A DNA stretch of 10,638 bases from positions 1 to 10,638 of the forward strand of contig CAZFKN010000100.1 of the NCBI GenBank assembly GCA_964519805.1, written 5' to 3'. The stretch is from DASQPE01 sp964519805. Lineage in GTDB: Bacteria > Gemmatimonadota > Gemmatimonadetes > Gemmatimonadales > GWC2-71-9. This document shows positions 10,341 to 10,638 of the stretch, one piece after another. The position numbers and the translations under genes were made by a program. The notes under the pieces are model-generated. The model was not told where the DNA came from. It searched no databases and was given only the letters and a program-made list of their open reading frames with translations. Each line of letters opens with the position of its first letter. Within the stretch, counting starts at the first letter, position 1.

Positions 10341-10638
10341 ATGCCCCGCTTCGAAGTGGTCGCGCCGTTCGCCCCCGCCGGAGACCAGCCCAAGGCCATC
10401 GAAGCGCTGAGCCGAGGTCTCCGCGCCGGCGACCGGTACCAGACCCTCCTCGGCGTCACCGGCTCCGGCAAGACGATGACGCTCGCCAACGTCATCGCCG
10501 ACTACGGCAAGCCGACGCTCGTCCTCTCGCACAACAAGACCCTGGCCGCCCAGCTCTATGGCGAGCTGCGCCAGTTCCTGCCGGGCAACGCCGTCGAGTA
10601 CTTCGTCTCCTACTACGACTACTACCAGCCCGAGGCCT
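10341..10638 (+). CDS. uvrB: Excinuclease ABC subunit B, N-terminal part (runs off window)
   Basis: UvrB is the damage-verifying helicase-like subunit of nucleotide excision repair; it is loaded by UvrA and then recruits UvrC. Only 99 codons are inside the window. They carry the conserved opening FAPAGDQPKAIEAL, the Walker A motif GVTGSGKT at 38-45 with K44 and T45, the motif Ia segment LSHNKTLAAQLYGEL, and the start of the DNA-clamping beta-hairpin, VSYYDYYQPEA. The hairpin aromatic residues Y91, Y92, Y94 and Y95 are all present. The ATG at 10341 gives the usual UvrB N-terminal spacing to Walker A (lysine near residue 45). The reading frame is intact to the last base. Its own promoter element just upstream suggests expression independent of the rel-EVE unit. 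Confidence 0.97.
   Translation, partial: MPRFEVVAPFAPAGDQPKAIEALSRGLRAGDRYQTLLGVTGSGKTMTLANVIADYGKPTLVLSHNKTLAAQLYGELRQFLPGNAVEYFVSYYDYYQPEA

Overview
The window is a dense, GC-rich stretch of ordinary bacterial chromosome. Every gene I can support reads on the + strand. Features pointing to Gemmatimonadota, or a close relative in the Fibrobacteres-Chlorobi-Bacteroidetes (FCB) group, are: very GC-biased third codon positions; a SecA of about 1056 residues with a greatly enlarged preprotein-crosslinking domain and a proline-rich tail; an exported protein with a variant GWxTD motif; and TAnnTTTG-like promoter elements placed directly on start codons. This assignment is inference, since no rRNA or marker tree is available here. 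I see no mobile element, tRNA, rRNA, CRISPR array or phage gene.

Layout. Region 1 (1-6785) looks like one transcription unit. It runs from the 3' end of a TPR-like protein gene, through bamD (outer-membrane assembly lipoprotein), nadD (NAD synthesis) and secA (translocase ATPase), to an exported GWxTD-like protein of unknown function. Spacing is 7 nt or less throughout. Three junctions overlap: GTGA at 574-577, ATGA at 1927-1930, and 22 nt at the end of secA. Region 2 (6786-7584) is a 115-nt gap with a GC-rich inverted repeat, then radC. Region 3 (7585-10305) opens with a hairpin and a candidate promoter, followed by a bifunctional (p)ppGpp synthetase/hydrolase gene (rel) and, 17 nt later, a small EVE-domain protein gene. 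Region 4 (10306-10638) holds a hairpin over the EVE stop codon, a TATATT element 5 nt before the next ATG, and the first 99 codons of uvrB.

Together, region 1 supplies envelope biogenesis: SecA drives export, BamD helps insert outer-membrane proteins, and the GWxTD-like protein is itself a predicted Sec substrate. Region 3 carries stringent-response control. RadC and UvrB belong to DNA maintenance families, although the role of RadC is unsettled. No gap exceeds 120 nt. I do not see a clearly new multi-gene system. The least-described items are the exported GWxTD-like protein, the start-proximal promoter pattern, and the enlarged SecA domain.
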